Shown: one piece after another, positions 22,347-39,812 of the stretch
Layout of the letters: every line of letters starts with the position of its first letter
Numbering within the stretch: position 1 is the first letter of the stretch
Origin: Anaeromyces robustus
Taxonomy: Eukaryota > Neocallimastigomycota > Neocallimastigomycetes > Neocallimastigales > Neocallimastigaceae
Reading direction: 5' to 3'
NCBI GenBank assembly: GCA_002104895.1
Contig: MCFG01000165.1
Location: 1 to 50,000, forward strand
DNA length: 50,000 nt
The notes under the pieces: model-generated
Seen by the model: only the letters and a program-made list of their open reading frames with translations
Database searches by the model: none
What the model was told of the DNA's origin: nothing
Translations under genes and position numbers: made by a program

Positions 22347-25300
22347 AAATGGGTTATAAATAACTAAAAAATTATTCTTTTTAAAATATAGTATAAGCAA
22401 ATAAATCACAAAAAACATTAATAAAACAATAATAACAAAATAGAATATAAATAGAAAAATAGAAAAAAAAACAATAAAGAATAAAAATATAACAATAGAT
22501 AAAATAAATAAAAATAAAAGAAATAAATAAAAAATTAAAAATGCAATAGATAAAATAAATAAAAATAAAAAATAAAAAATGCAATAGATAAAATAAATAA
22601 AAATAAAAAATTAAAAATACAACAATAAATAAAATAAATAAAAATAATAAATTAAAAATACAACAATAAATAAAATAAATAAAAATAAAAAATTAAAAAT
22701 TATTAATAAAAATAAAAATAAAAATAAAATAAATAAATATAAAAATAAAAAATATGAATAAAAATAAAAAATAAAACAAATAATTAAAATTAAAAATAAA
22801 AATATAATATAAAAAATGAAAAAAGAAAAAAAAGAAATAACATAATATCAAATAAAAAACAAAAATAATGCAATATATTATATTATATTATATTATTAAA
22901 ATAAAACATAAAATAATAATATACAATGAATAGAAAATAATTAGTATTAATAAAAAAATTAGTTATAGTATTATTTTTCATATATATATATATATATATA
23001 TATAAATCATTAATATAATATTAATCATTTCTTATATGAAATGATATAAATTATGATTTAATTATAATTCTATTAATATTATTAATATTATTAATAAATA
23101 AAATAAAATAATAATATAACAAAGTAAAATATTTATTTATATTTTCATCTGTTTTTCATTTTATATTGATTTACTTATGCTTTTATTTATAACATATATA
23201 AATATTTACTATAAAAATAGAAAAAGTTAGTAAATAAATAAGCTAAAATACAAAATGTTAAAATTCATTATTATTAGATGGAATTTATACTTAATTAATT
23301 ATAGTTAATTAATTTTAGTAAATCTCTCACCATTTATAAATTCAAAGGAGTATGGATATTCTAAAAAGTAATTCAATTGATTTCAAGTAATTTTAAATTT
23401 TAAGTCCACTAGTAATATTACCTTATTAATATTATCTATTCTTTACGTTCTGGTTCTTTCATTCTATCATTTTGAATTATTTATATATTTAAATAGTAAT
23501 ACATATTTATTTAAAATTATAATACTCACTCATTGACTTATCACATATAAAAATTTAGAATAGATTTTGAATAATATATAAGGTATATATTATTCAAAAT
23601 CTATTTTGATTCTTTGAGTCAACATTAAACTTCAATAAATAATAAATAAAATTATAATAAGTCATAAATATAATTAAAATATATTTCATATTTCATAATC
23701 TGTATTTATTTTTATTTTATTTGTTATTAATTACTACAACCGCCTAATATGTTAAATCACCTTGCTACAGTTACCAACTAAAAGGAATTTTAAACTAGAT
23801 TATTATTATCAAGCATAATCTTATTTAAAGAAAATATAAAATATCATGATATGTAAAATCAATATATAAATTAAAAAAGAAATTAAATAAAATATATCAT
23901 ATATATTATTAATTAAATCTTTTTTTAATTATAAAATAGAAATTCTTATTTTATACTCAAAATGTAAATGTTATATTTAATTAAATGAATAAAAACAATT
24001 CATATATACAGTTTAGACATGATAAGCCTGGTATTAAAAAAAAGTCAATCAAAAATCAGAAACATGGTTAAACGTGGAAAATATATTAAAATATTGTGGT
24101 ATGTTGATTTTTAATAAAAAAAAAAAAAAAAAACAATAATGATAAAGAATTCAATGTAATTATTATAGCTGGATTTGTGTAATATATTTTTATATGTAAA
24201 CCTCTTTAAAATATTTTTAAATTAATAATATTAATAAATATTTTGTATTAAATTTATAACTTTCAATATAATTTTAATATTGTATAGTTGCTTTAAATAT
24301 TATTCGAATTTTCTATGATGATGTTATTATTTTTTTATAATTATTTAAATTTTTTAACAAAATATTTTATAATTTTGTTTCACTAAAAATTTCTCCAAAA
24401 AAATTAAAGTGTGTAATATAGTATAATATATATAAATAATACTTTATATATATATTATTATATTTTATTATATTCAAATAAAAATAAATATAATTTATTA
24501 TTTTATTTGTTAGAAATAAAGTTCAATATTCAATTATCATATTTATTCTTATGATATTATAATATTTATTATTATAGAATTATTATAGAATTATTTTATA
24601 ATAATATAATATTATATAATATATTATAATGAAGTATAATAAAATTCATGAAGTAAATTTTATGTAATAATTATAAATATGTATAAAATCTAATAATAAA
24701 AATACAAGACATAAAATAAAATTGAAATCTACTTTATCTCATTTTTACAATTTAATGTAAAATTATTTTATAAATAAAAATGATAATATAATAAATAAAT
24801 AAATAAATAAACCTTTTATTACAATATCAATAATATTTTATACATTACTATTATTTTTATTTTTTTTTTAGTATTAAATTTTTTTATGAATTATTACAAT
24901 CATTATCATAATCATTAATTTTTGTTTTTTATTCATTTATTATATATGTATTAGTATAATGCTTTTTTTTTTACTAAATATATGTATTTAAATAATATTC
25001 TAATAAAAAAGAATATAAAAATAACATATTATAATTATAAATAATATTTTTAAAGTATATTTTAAAAAAATATATCATTATTCATATTTAATATATACTA
25101 ATTTCATATTAATATAACAATTTAATATAATAGTATATTAAAATTATTATATTAGTGGTCATTTAAGGATGATATAATTGATATAAAATAGGTTTACTAT
25201 AATATAAAACTTTAAATGTTCAAAATTATTAATATAATTATTTAATATTAAATATTAATTAATATATATATTAAGTAATATCTTTATAAAGAACATCTTT

Positions 25301-25690
25301 GTAATTATGTAATTAATGCTTCATTATAACAAATATATTATGTAATATATCAATACTATTAGATTTGATATTAGTAAAATTATATATATATATATATTTT
25401 TTTTTAAATTTTTTTATTCACTACGATATTATCTTTGATATTATTAATATTATATATATTTTTATATTTTATATCTATATATTAAAATTTATTATTAACT
25501 ATTAATAATATGATAATATTATTACTAAATAAATAATAGATTTATATTTAAAATTTTTGCTAAAATATATTTATTTATATAATTATTTAATTATTTTTTT
25601 TTTTTTTTTTTTTTTAATATTTACTATATTAGTATTAATATAATAAATAATAAAAAAAAAATAATAATTATAATATATAAAAAGCTATCT
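22347..25690. other. Intergenic DNA, no gene seen
   Basis: Starts with about 400 bp of A-rich AAATA-type repeats downstream of the CBM gene. The part at 23260-24200 is clearly less repetitive than most intergenic DNA here, and holds the palindrome at 23559, but has no long open frame; it may be a decayed element or old exon. A T-tract at about 25594-25615 lies near the 3' end of the next gene. Confidence 0.6.
23559..23605. repeat. Perfect inverted repeat, 22-bp arms, 3-nt spacer
   Basis: AATAGATTTTGAATAATATA plus TA (23559-23580) is exactly complementary to 23584-23605, with AGG between. The next outer pair is G against T. The perfect match and tiny loop suggest either a recent palindromic duplication or a hairpin under constraint. 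Confidence 0.9.
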
Positions 25691-27043
25691 TCATCTATTT
25701 ATTAACTCATTAACTCTATATCTTGTTGATGATGATGCTCTTACTGCATTATTACGTGAAATTGGATTTTCTGAATTTTCATCTTCTTCAATATCTCCAT
25801 CTTCACCACTTCCATAACTATTATTATCATTATACATTACTCTTCTACCTTCTTCTTCTTCTCTTCCTTCATTATATCTACCAAATTCTTCCATATTTTG
25901 ATGTTGTTGCCATCTAACTGCTAATACTCCTCGAATTAAACTATATATTAAATTATGTCTAACTTCACGACTTTCTGCACCTAAAATAGTTGCTATAACT
26001 TCACTAGTATTACCACAAAATTGAGCCATTTCCATTGAAAGTCCAGAATTACTTCCTCTCATTGATGGACTTTCATAATAAACATTAGGTCTACCACGAT
26101 AATCAATTAATGGGATTTGTAAACTGCTATTATATCCTGCTCCTACTCTTCTTTCATTTAGATCCTCAACTTGTAAGGGTTCTTCACGTAAATCACCATT
26201 TTCATCAAAATAGCAATGGAAATCCATTTCAAATTGATTTCTATAACTATGAATAAATCGATTAGTAGGTACTTCATTACCACTTGATATACCCATTGTT
26301 GGACTATTCCAAGAATATGGACTATTAGCAAAGAAATTAATCATTGAAGATATATTTTGATTATCACGATTTAATTCACCATATGAACTATTGATATTAC
26401 TTTCAATATTTTCATTTCTTCTTTCTTCTTCTTCTTCTTCATTTTGTTGTTGTTCCTGATCAGCTTCAGTATTTGAATTAATATCAATATCATTAACAGG
26501 TAATTCTGATATATTAATTTCAATTGAATGATTTAAAGAAGTTTGACTACTAACATTGGATGATGAATCACTTGATGATCCTAAAGAGTAATAACTTCTA
26601 TTTAAATCTCTATTAACAACTTCATTCTGTATTAAATTACTTGTACTTACTGAAAATTGATTATTAGGATCAATAGGTTCATTCATTAATTGTCGAACAG
26701 ATTCTTCCAAAAAATCAGGATCATTAATATTAATATTATTTCTTAATCTTTGATCCAAAATTAATAAAGTTGAATTCTCTTGAATACGTGTTTGATTTAC
26801 CCGTTGAATAAGATTTTGATTATTTCTAGTTGTATTTCCAGAATCACTTTCTCCATATAATAAACTTAAAATTTCATATGCTTCATATTCACTGATAAAT
26901 TGAGGTATAGAAATTTCATTTTGTAATAATTTTTCAATTTCTTGAGCTAAAAATGCATCAATAACTGAATTGTTTATACTATCCATTAAATTATCATTAG
27001 ATATAGATATATCTTCATTTGTTTCATCAGTACGATTAAAATG

Positions 27044-27081
<38 letters not shown>

Positions 27082-28833
27082 GAATAATATTATTATTAAT
27101 ATGAATATTGTTGTTGTTACTGTTATTGTTGTTATTATTGTTATGGCTGTTATGGTTATTATTGTTATTGTTATTGTTATTGTTACTGTTATTGTTTCTA
27201 ATACTATTAATAGATTGTGAACTTCCACTATTTCCTCTGTATTGTAAATTTCCAATTGAGCCATATAATGTTCGTCCATTTTGATTTAATCTCGTATTAC
27301 TACCATTATTTAAATTAATTCTTGCATTATTAACTGTAATGGAATCATTAGATGATGCAATATTTAATTCATTATTTATATTTCTTAGTATGAAATTTAA
27401 CAATTCCACAGAGCTAGATACACTTGATGAGCTATTCAAACTATTATTACTACTACTCAGATTTAAGTTTGAAGAACTTAATATATTATGAACTATATTA
27501 ATATTACGAAAAGATTCATCAAGTATTCTATCTATATTACCATAATTAATATTAGTATTTGAATCATTTAATAAATTATCAGTAATATTAATTATATTTG
27601 TGGGATTGTTATCATTATCATTATTATTATTATTGTTGTTGTTGTTGTTGTTATTACTATTATCATCATTGTTATTATTATTGCTATTATTATTATTGTT
27701 GTTATTGTTGTTGTTGTTAAATATATTTGAATATCCTCTATTTTCATGATTTTGTCTATATTCACGTCTTAATTGTTCTTGTTCATGTTCATAATGTTGT
27801 TGAGCTAATTCGATTTCTCTTATAAGACGAATTCTTTCTTCTAACGATAATGAACTGTCATTATTTTCATTAACGGTATTAAAATTATTATTTATTACCC
27901 TTCCATTACTGTTTAAATTATTTGTACTATTACCAACACTGTTATTATTTAGTGAAATTTCAGAAGAATTCAATAAACTTGAAAGATTTTCCATATTTAT
28001 ATCGTTATTACTTGTTGTTAATCTATCATTATTATTATTATTATTATTATTGTTATTGTTGTTGTTGTTGTTGTTACTACCATTACTATCATTATTATTA
28101 TTGTTGTTGTTGTTGTTATTATTATTATTGTTACTATTACTGTTACTATTATTGCTGATAGTGGTGTTAGAGTTTATATTTGATTCATTATTAATATGTC
28201 CATTAGTCATATTTTCATGTGCTTCATATCGATTTGTAATTAGATTTTGCAAAATAGATCTATTAAAGCCCTCTCTATTATTATTATTAGTATTAGTATT
28301 TAAGTTTTCATATCTATTCCTATCATTATTTCTTGTATTAATATTATTTTGGTTTGCATTATTTAATACTAAAACTACAGGTCGCATTTGGAATATTCCT
28401 GGAGAAACTTCAGTTAATCTATATACTATTTCACTATTTCTATTATTTGATTCTTCAATAGTTGGATTATTTCTATCATTACTATTATTATTATTGTTTC
28501 TATTATTATTATTATTATCTTCATCATTATTATTATTATTATCAATATTATTATATTGATCTAATATATTACTAACATTCTCACTTGATCGAGTATTATT
28601 ATTAATTTCTTCTTGTCGACTTTCTGATAATGAAGATAAAGATGAATCAGATATATTTCCATTAAATGAAGACAATTCATTACCACTAGATGAATTTCCA
28701 TCATCATCATTAAAATTACTACTACTAGAGAAATTATCATTTATATCACCAATATTTATAATATCAGATGGAATATCTAATATTTTGTAGTTAACATTAT
28801 TGATTCCACTATTAGATATATTATTTATATTAC

Positions 28834-28885
<52 letters not shown>

Positions 28886-29350
28886 TATAATATTATTATT
28901 ATCATTATTATTATTATTATTATCTAAATTAATAGAATGTATTCTTGTATTATTTTCCACAGTTTGATGGTGTTGAGAATATTGAGGATCGCGTTCATCA
29001 TTTACATACGAATTACTGTTTGTTCTACTTATATTAATACCAAGGTTTGAATTAAAATTATTACTTCTATTATTATCATTGTTATTGCTACTATCATTAT
29101 TATTATTGTTATTATTGTTATTATTGTTATTGTTATTACTTATTGAATCTCTACTTGAACTTTCAATTAAGCTTCTATTAATTATATTAATGTTATCAAT
29201 AATATTATCGATATTATTATTTAATCGAGTTACTTCATTTCTAGTATCATTGATTATATTATTAGATATTATATTTGTTGGATTTGAATGATTTCTATCA
29301 TCTAAATCAAAAGATCTTCTCTGAACCTCTGGTGTTACTGGGGTTGACAT
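25691..29350 (-). CDS. Asn-rich, prion-like protein of unknown function
   Basis: 1219 aa, apparently intronless, ATG at 29350, stop TGA (all other genes here end in TAA). Not recognised. Residues about 1-830 are mostly Asn runs mixed with Ser, Asp and Gly. Islands of normal sequence include a charged, coiled-coil-like segment (SLEERIRLIREIELAQQHYE) near residue 510 and a segment with GIFQMRPVVLVLNNANQNN near residue 350. From about residue 835 onward it is more ordered: a helical acidic region (DAFLAQEIEKLLQNE), then a C-terminal block with FHCYFDENGDLREEPL and a helix-like EVRHNLIYSLIRGVLAVRWQ, and an acidic end. No signal peptide or membrane segment. Asn runs use both AAT and AAC, unlike the pure AAT repeats of the intergenic DNA. 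A nuclear or condensate-forming role is possible but only inferred from composition. Confidence 0.85.
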
Positions 29351-30791
29351 TTTTTCATTAATTATTAATTATATTAATATGAATATATAAAAAGAATATA
29401 TAATTACTTTTGTATTAACTACCCTTTATATATTATTTCATTTTTATAATATACATAAATAATATATATTTAAACTAAAAAAAATTAACATAGAAAAATG
29501 ATTTTAAAGTTAATATAAATAAAGAAGAAAAACAATTATAATAAAAAATAATAAAATAATAAAAAATAATAAATAATATCTGACAAATTTATATCACATA
29601 TCATTGGTAAAAAAAAATATTTTTTTTTTTTTTTTAATTAACTGTAAAAAAAATAATAATTACATTTCAATTATAATAAATATAATATTATATACTATAT
29701 TATATATATTAATAAATAAAAATTAAATAATTATAATTATTGAAATAAAATAATTACATATTAATCATTAATTAACATTATCTAATGGTAAATTTAATTA
29801 ATCTGTATTGATTTAATTAATCTGTAGGTTTTGCTTTTATATAATTTATATAATTAAACTTAAAAAATTATATATTTATTTAGTTTAAATACAATATATA
29901 AAAACACAAAAACAGAAAAAAACGTACTTTTTTTATTTTTTTTTTACATAATTAATTTAAAATTGTATATATTTGCCAAAAAACCTCTCCCATATTTAAT
30001 TATATTCTAAAATATTTTTTGATGAAATATAATTTTTAAAATTTAATATTTATTATAATTATTTTTTTATATTGATTTTTAATTAATTTTAAAATTTTTA
30101 TCCAATAAATGTTATTTTAAAATTTGTGATTATAAAAGTATTCTTATTTAAGTTTTATTATAATAAATCAAAGTTTTTATTTTATATATTTGATGAATTC
30201 TTTATTATTTTTCTTTGTTTTGTATATAATTATATATTATTATATAATTATAAATGATTATTTCTTTTTTAATAAATAAATAAATAAATAAATAAATTAA
30301 TAAATTAATAAAATAAAAAGAAATAATAAAACTATTGTTAAAAAATATAAAAAAAGAAAAAAAGAAAAAAAATTATTAAAAAATTAATTTAGTTTAAAAA
30401 AAAAAAATTGTTTAAATAAGAGAAAAAATCATTAAAAAAAAATATAAAAAAAAAAGATAATATCAATAATTATATTGATATTATTATAATTATGACATTA
30501 AATAATAATAATAATAATAATACTAGATTCATCATTATATATAAATATAGTAATAATAAAAATAAAATTTATTATTATTATTATCATCTATACTATTATT
30601 ATCATTATTATTACTATAAGATATACTGTAATACTTCTAAATTATAAATAATTTAATGATATAAATTATGTTATCTTTAATTGTATTTTTTTTTTTTTCT
30701 TTATAATAATTATTATTTGTTATTTATTTATTTATTTCAAAAAATAAAAATAAAAAAAGAAAAAAAATTTTTTTTTTTCATATATTATATA
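29351..30791. other. A/T-rich intergenic DNA, no gene seen
   Basis: Carries the promoter of the Asn-rich gene near 29351-29700 and the 3' flank of the 557-aa gene. Simple repeats and homopolymers only; no RNA or coding feature recognised. Confidence 0.7.
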
Positions 30792-31801
30792 TTACATATT
30801 TGAAGATATTGACGCAAGAATATTAGCAGCTACAGCTGTTTGTTGTTGTTGTTGCTGTTGTTGTTGTTGTTGATCTGATAATACATTTTCCGTTGTTGCA
30901 TTAGGAGCATTAATGGACCCTGAATTATTTATATCATCCTCCATATTTTTATTTATTAAACCTGATGGATGAACAGTATTGTTTTTTTCTTCAGAAGAAT
31001 AATTTATATTATTAATTTTTCCAGGTAAAGTATTTATATAATTTTGAGGATTAGATACTAATTTTGATTGTTGTTGAGAATAGTTTGAAATATTCTTATT
31101 TTCATTATTTGTAATATCTTTAGTTGATGAAGAATCATGAGAATCAAAATTTGAATTTGAATTATTATTATTTGAAAAATTAGATTTAAATCCAAATTTT
31201 GATGAATTAGTTGTATTGGTCATAGGAATATTATTTATTAGCTTTGGATTAATAGCAGATGGATATTGTTGTATTTGAGATTGAGAATTAGACTGATTTT
31301 GAGATTGTGATTGAGATTGTGATTGAGATTGTGAATATGGTTGTATTTGTGGTTGTGGTTGAGATTGCGATTGTGACTGTAACTGAGATTGTGACTGATA
31401 CTGATACTGAGATTGTGGTTGTGGCTTAGATTGTGATTTTGATTGACTAAATGAATTTGTAGGGTAAGGTTGATACATAGATTTAGCACCAGTGTTATTA
31501 TTTACAGTTTGATTTGTATATGGATCTTGATTGTGATTTGGTAAAATTTTATTATTAGATGGATTCTGATTAGTATAATTCTTCGAATTATCATTAATTA
31601 TATAATTTTTATTATTTATTAAATGCATCATAGATGATTTCCATGAAGGGGTATTATTAATATTAATTGATGATCTATTTGGATTAGAATTATTAACAGA
31701 ATTATATGGGTATTGAGGTATAATTTGATTCATATTCATATTCATGTTCATATTTATATTATGATCATTATTATTAATATTATTTTTAATATTATTATTA
31801 C

Positions 31802-31844
<43 letters not shown>

Positions 31845-32465
31845 GTTATTATTATTATTATTATTATTGTTGTTGTTGTTGTTGTTGTTATTATTATTAT
31901 TATTATAATTATAATTAGTATAATTATAATTATTAATAATATTATTATCATTATTGTTATTGTTATTATTATTAAGAATAGTTGTATTATTTATTTGATG
32001 TTGTTGATAATTAATTGGAGGTGTAGACATATCTGAACTATAAGCATTTGTATTTAATAGCATGATATTATTATTAATATCTGGTATATTATCATTTGTC
32101 ATCATATTACTGTTATTTTTTCTCTTTCTTGGAATTATATTTCCATTTTCATCTAATTTTGGTGTTCTCTTTTTTCTTGGTATTATATTTCCATTTTCAT
32201 CTAATTTTGGTGTTCTCTTCTTCCTTGGTATTATATTTCCATTTTCATCTAATTTTGGTGTTCTCTTCTTTCTCGGTTTCTTTTGAACAGTTACTTCTTG
32301 TCCTTCTAAGCCATTTAACGTTACTGATGATGAATTATCACTATAAATTATAGATGATGATAAGGATGAATATGATTGAGAATTATTTATAATTGGTGTT
32401 GATTCATTAGAAGTCATTGTTTGATTATATGAATATTCATTGTTACTTATTGATGCTTTTATCAT
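30792..32465 (-). CDS. Low-complexity protein with basic 16-residue repeats, unknown function
   Basis: 557 aa, apparently intronless. Not recognised. Ser/Asn-rich start, then a basic region (QKKPRKKRTPKL) leading into three exact copies of KKRTPKLDENGNIIPR (residues 66-81, 82-97, 98-113) and a final basic RKRKNN. The alternating KKR and PRK clusters look like nuclear localisation or DNA-contacting motifs. Residues about 165-230 are an Asn run with Tyr. Residues about 345-400 are Ser-Gln and Gln-Pro dipeptide repeats. A poly-Gln run near residue 535 is followed by a short hydrophobic end (TAVAANILASISSNM). It lies just downstream of, and on the same strand as, the RSF1/CECR2-like gene; both carry EVTV near a KPRK basic cluster. 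A nuclear, transcription-related protein is a reasonable guess, not a demonstrated call. Confidence 0.82.
32127..32270 (-). repeat. 48-bp coding minisatellite, three units
   Basis: Encodes residues 66-113 of the 557-aa protein. The three units give the same 16 residues with only silent differences (for example CTT/CTC and TTT/TTC positions), so protein sequence appears conserved while DNA drifts. Confidence 0.9.
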
Positions 32466-32614
32466 AAATAATAATTATTAAAATTAATATTATATATTAT
32501 AAATAATAAAAATATTAAATAAATTAATATGAATTAAGTATAAATATTATAATTAATATATGATTAGAATATATTAATAGAAAATATTATATAAATTATA
32601 TATATATATATTTT

Positions 32615-33084
<470 letters not shown>

Positions 33085-35013
33085 TTATTTATTATTACCT
33101 TCAGAGAAATTGGATCCTGATGTAGTAGCAGGTGTTAGATTCATAGAATTTTTCTTTCCTTTTGGTTTATACTGTTTTAATTGATTAGGAACAAGAAGTG
33201 GTGGTTGACCATTTGGTCCTACAGGGCCATAAACAACTATATTATTCTTTTTCATTATTTCTAATATCTTTTCTAATTGGATTTTTTCTCTCTTTTCTTG
33301 TTTTAATCTTTCTCTTTCTAATCTCTTTTGTTCTTTCTTTTCTTCACGTTCTTTACGTTTTTGTTCAAGTTTTTCCATTTTAAGTTGCATCTTCTTTTCC
33401 ATTCTTAATTGACGTCTTTGTTCTTTTCTTTCTTGTTTTAATCTTTCTCTTTCTGCCTTTTGTTCTGGTGTTTCTTCCAATTTCTTTAACTTATATTTAG
33501 ATAATTTAACAACTTTACCATTACTATCAACGATAGTTGTCATATTGCTATTTAAATTATCATCATTTGTATTACTTTGTTCAGTATCAACAATACTAAC
33601 TTCTCCATTTTCATTAATAATTTTTCTTCTCTTTTTCTTTGGTTTATCTCCTTTCATTGTTCGTTTTTTAGCATTACGTTTCAATATTCTTTCTTGTTTT
33701 TTACGTTTAAGTTCTTCTTCTGTCAATTTTGGTCTTCCTCTCTTCTTCTCATGAATAACTTTATCATAATCTATATTTAATTCTTTTGCTTTACATCTTG
33801 GACAAATAAATAATATACGTTTCCAATCTTCAATATCATCTTCATATAATAATAATGGTTGTTCTGTTAAACGTAAAAGTTTCATAGCTAAACATGGTAT
33901 ATGCATCCATGTATTACATTGTTCACATACAATTAATGGAATTTCATTATGTTCAATATCAAGTTCATTATTATTACATATACATTTAAATACATATGGT
34001 TCACCATTTCGACCTGGACCTTCTTCATTTCTTTTACAACGTAATTCTCTTAATTCACGTTCCTCTCTTTCCTTTTGTTTTTGTTCTTCTCTTAACCTTA
34101 TTTTTTCTTCCCTTTCTCTTATTCTACGTTCTCTTTCTAATTGAATCTGTCTTAAACGCTATATATAATAAAAAATAATAAAAATATAATACAATATAAT
34201 ATATATTATATATATTATAAAATATTCATATTAATTATATAATAGTTAAATTTATTATATATATTATATATAAGTAACTAACTTCTTCTTCTTTTCTTCT
34301 TTTTTCTTCTTCTTTTTTAATTCTTAATTCTTCTTCCCTACGAAGTCTTTCAAGTTCAGCTTTTCTTTCCCTTTCAAATTTCTCAATTTCTTTCATTTGA
34401 ATACGACTTGAACGTTTACGATGTATTATAGCTTCTTGAAGTCTTCTTTTCTTTTCTTTGGACTATTATATATATATTAAAAAAATTTTTTTTTTTTTAA
34501 TTTTATTATATTATTAAATTATTAAATATATATATATATATATATCATTTTTACTAAATTTATTACCTTTAATGCATCAAGAACTTTGGGTATTATATAT
34601 GTTGTTACAAATTCATAAAATTCTTTTTCAACTTGATATTTTGTATTTTCAAATTGTTTTGGAAAATTATTCCAGTCATCTGATGTTAAGCATACCTATA
34701 TACATAAGAAAAAAATAATAATAAATTCAATTTAATTAAATAATAATAAAAATGAAAATGAAAAATATAATATAAATTAAATATATATATTTCTCTAAAT
34801 ATATTTACTAGTTGCCATTTATTTGGTTTTACTGCTGGACTATTTATTGAACTTGAACTTGTTGTTTCACGTCTATGTCTACGTTTTCCTTTTCTTGGCT
34901 TTGGTTTAACAGTTACTTCTGGTAATTCCTTATATAATCTATTATCTATTTTATTTAATAAATATAATAATTTATATTAATTACGATATATGTTATTATT
35001 ATTATTATTATTA

Positions 35014-35056
<43 letters not shown>

Positions 35057-36381
35057 AATAAGAGTAATACTAATTACCATCAAAAAGCCAATATGTATTT
35101 CCTTTTTGATCATATCCTATAGGATCTACTCTCTGAAAATTTATTTTATTAAAAATAAAAAATTAATATTTTTATTAACTTTATTAAATGATGTTTATTT
35201 AAATAAATTATTATTTTTACCCATGTCTGTTGATCTTCTTCTGTAATTCTTGAACGAAAATTTTCTGAATTTTCAAACTGCCATTCGCATAAATTATATA
35301 ATATCAAAACCTAAAAAAAAAAAAAGAAAAAAAGAAAAAAATTTTTTTATTATTTCATATATAATAATTTATAATTTTTAATTTATATACTATATACTAT
35401 ATAAAACAATATTTTTTATGTAATAAAAATATACTTTTTCTCTAATTGGTAAATCAAAAAAATCTAACTCTTCTGTTATTGTACATTCCAAATTACGTTT
35501 TTTATACTCATTAATAATGAGCTTTTGATAATTGTCCAGTCTATATATTAAATAAAAAAAAATCATTGTATATTTATTAAAATGTGTATAAAAAAGTTTT
35601 TTTATTTTTTCTTTTATATATATATATGTTAAAAATGAGAAAGAATATCTTTAAAATATTACAGTATATTATTTAATCCTGTTAATGATTTTAATAATTT
35701 CATTTGTAATTTTATTATATTTGCATTTGATTTTCCTGTAATTAAATCTGTTTCAAATTCCTATTATTATTCATTTTTATTAATATTGTAATAAAATTAG
35801 TAAGAAAATCAATATAAAATTAATTTATAAAGAAGTCTATATTTACTTACATCTGTATCAAAAGTCTCTAATCCTACTGCATTATAAAAAAGATTTAAAA
35901 ACTGGCAAATGGAAGCAAATTCCCATTGACTCCGTACTTCATGTAAAGTTACTTTATTATTATATATAAAAATAAATAAATAATAGGATAAGTTAATAAA
36001 ATATATTATTATTTAATAAATATTTTAATTGAAAAATATCAATAACAATATAAAAAAAATGAAGTATATGAAGTATTAATACTTCAAAAAAGTAAATTAC
36101 AAAATTAAAAAAAAAAATTACAAAATTAAAAAAAAAATACAATAATGAAAAAATAAATTATAAAAGAATAAAATTAAATAAAATAAAATAAAATAAAATA
36201 AAATAAAATTCTAAAAAATAATTTATATTTATAAAAGTTCTTTAATATTATTTTATATAAAGTTATATAATATAATTCTTATTAAATATATATCTATCAA
36301 AAGAAATTTCATTAAATTAATAAAACCAATATCTAATATAAAAAAAATATATTTACTTTCGAGATCTTCTGGAATCTCCAT
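33085..36381 (-). CDS. RSF1/CECR2-like chromatin remodelling subunit (WHIM-like region, PHD finger, AT-hook)
   Basis: 664 aa in ten exons, rebuilt by hand: 36357-36381, 35851-35951, 35663-35760, 35435-35540, 35221-35310, 35078-35132, 34809-34945, 34567-34695, 34283-34462, 33085-34158. All introns are GT-AG and all joins keep frame. Residues 10-110 resemble the DDT-type start of RSF1 and CECR2 (QWEFASICQFLNLF, then KLLKSL). Residues 111-160 have the WHIM-like LCEWQF and DPIGYDQKGNTYW followed by RLYKELP, as in those proteins. A PHD finger spans 366-429: Cys366, Cys368, Cys385, Cys388, His393, Cys396, Cys426, Cys429. An AT-hook (KKRGRPKL) lies at 445-452. Long Lys/Glu/Arg helices flank the finger. 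Such proteins partner ISWI ATPases in nucleosome spacing, the PHD finger usually reading histone H3 tails; the partner here is inferred. No bromodomain was seen. RSF1 versus CECR2 orthology is undecided. Confidence 0.85.

Positions 36382-39812
<3,431 letters not shown>

Noticed and set aside
24064-24114. Short frame starting ATGGTTAAACGTGGA
   Set aside because: Only 16 codons before a stop, with no similar frame or splice partner nearby.
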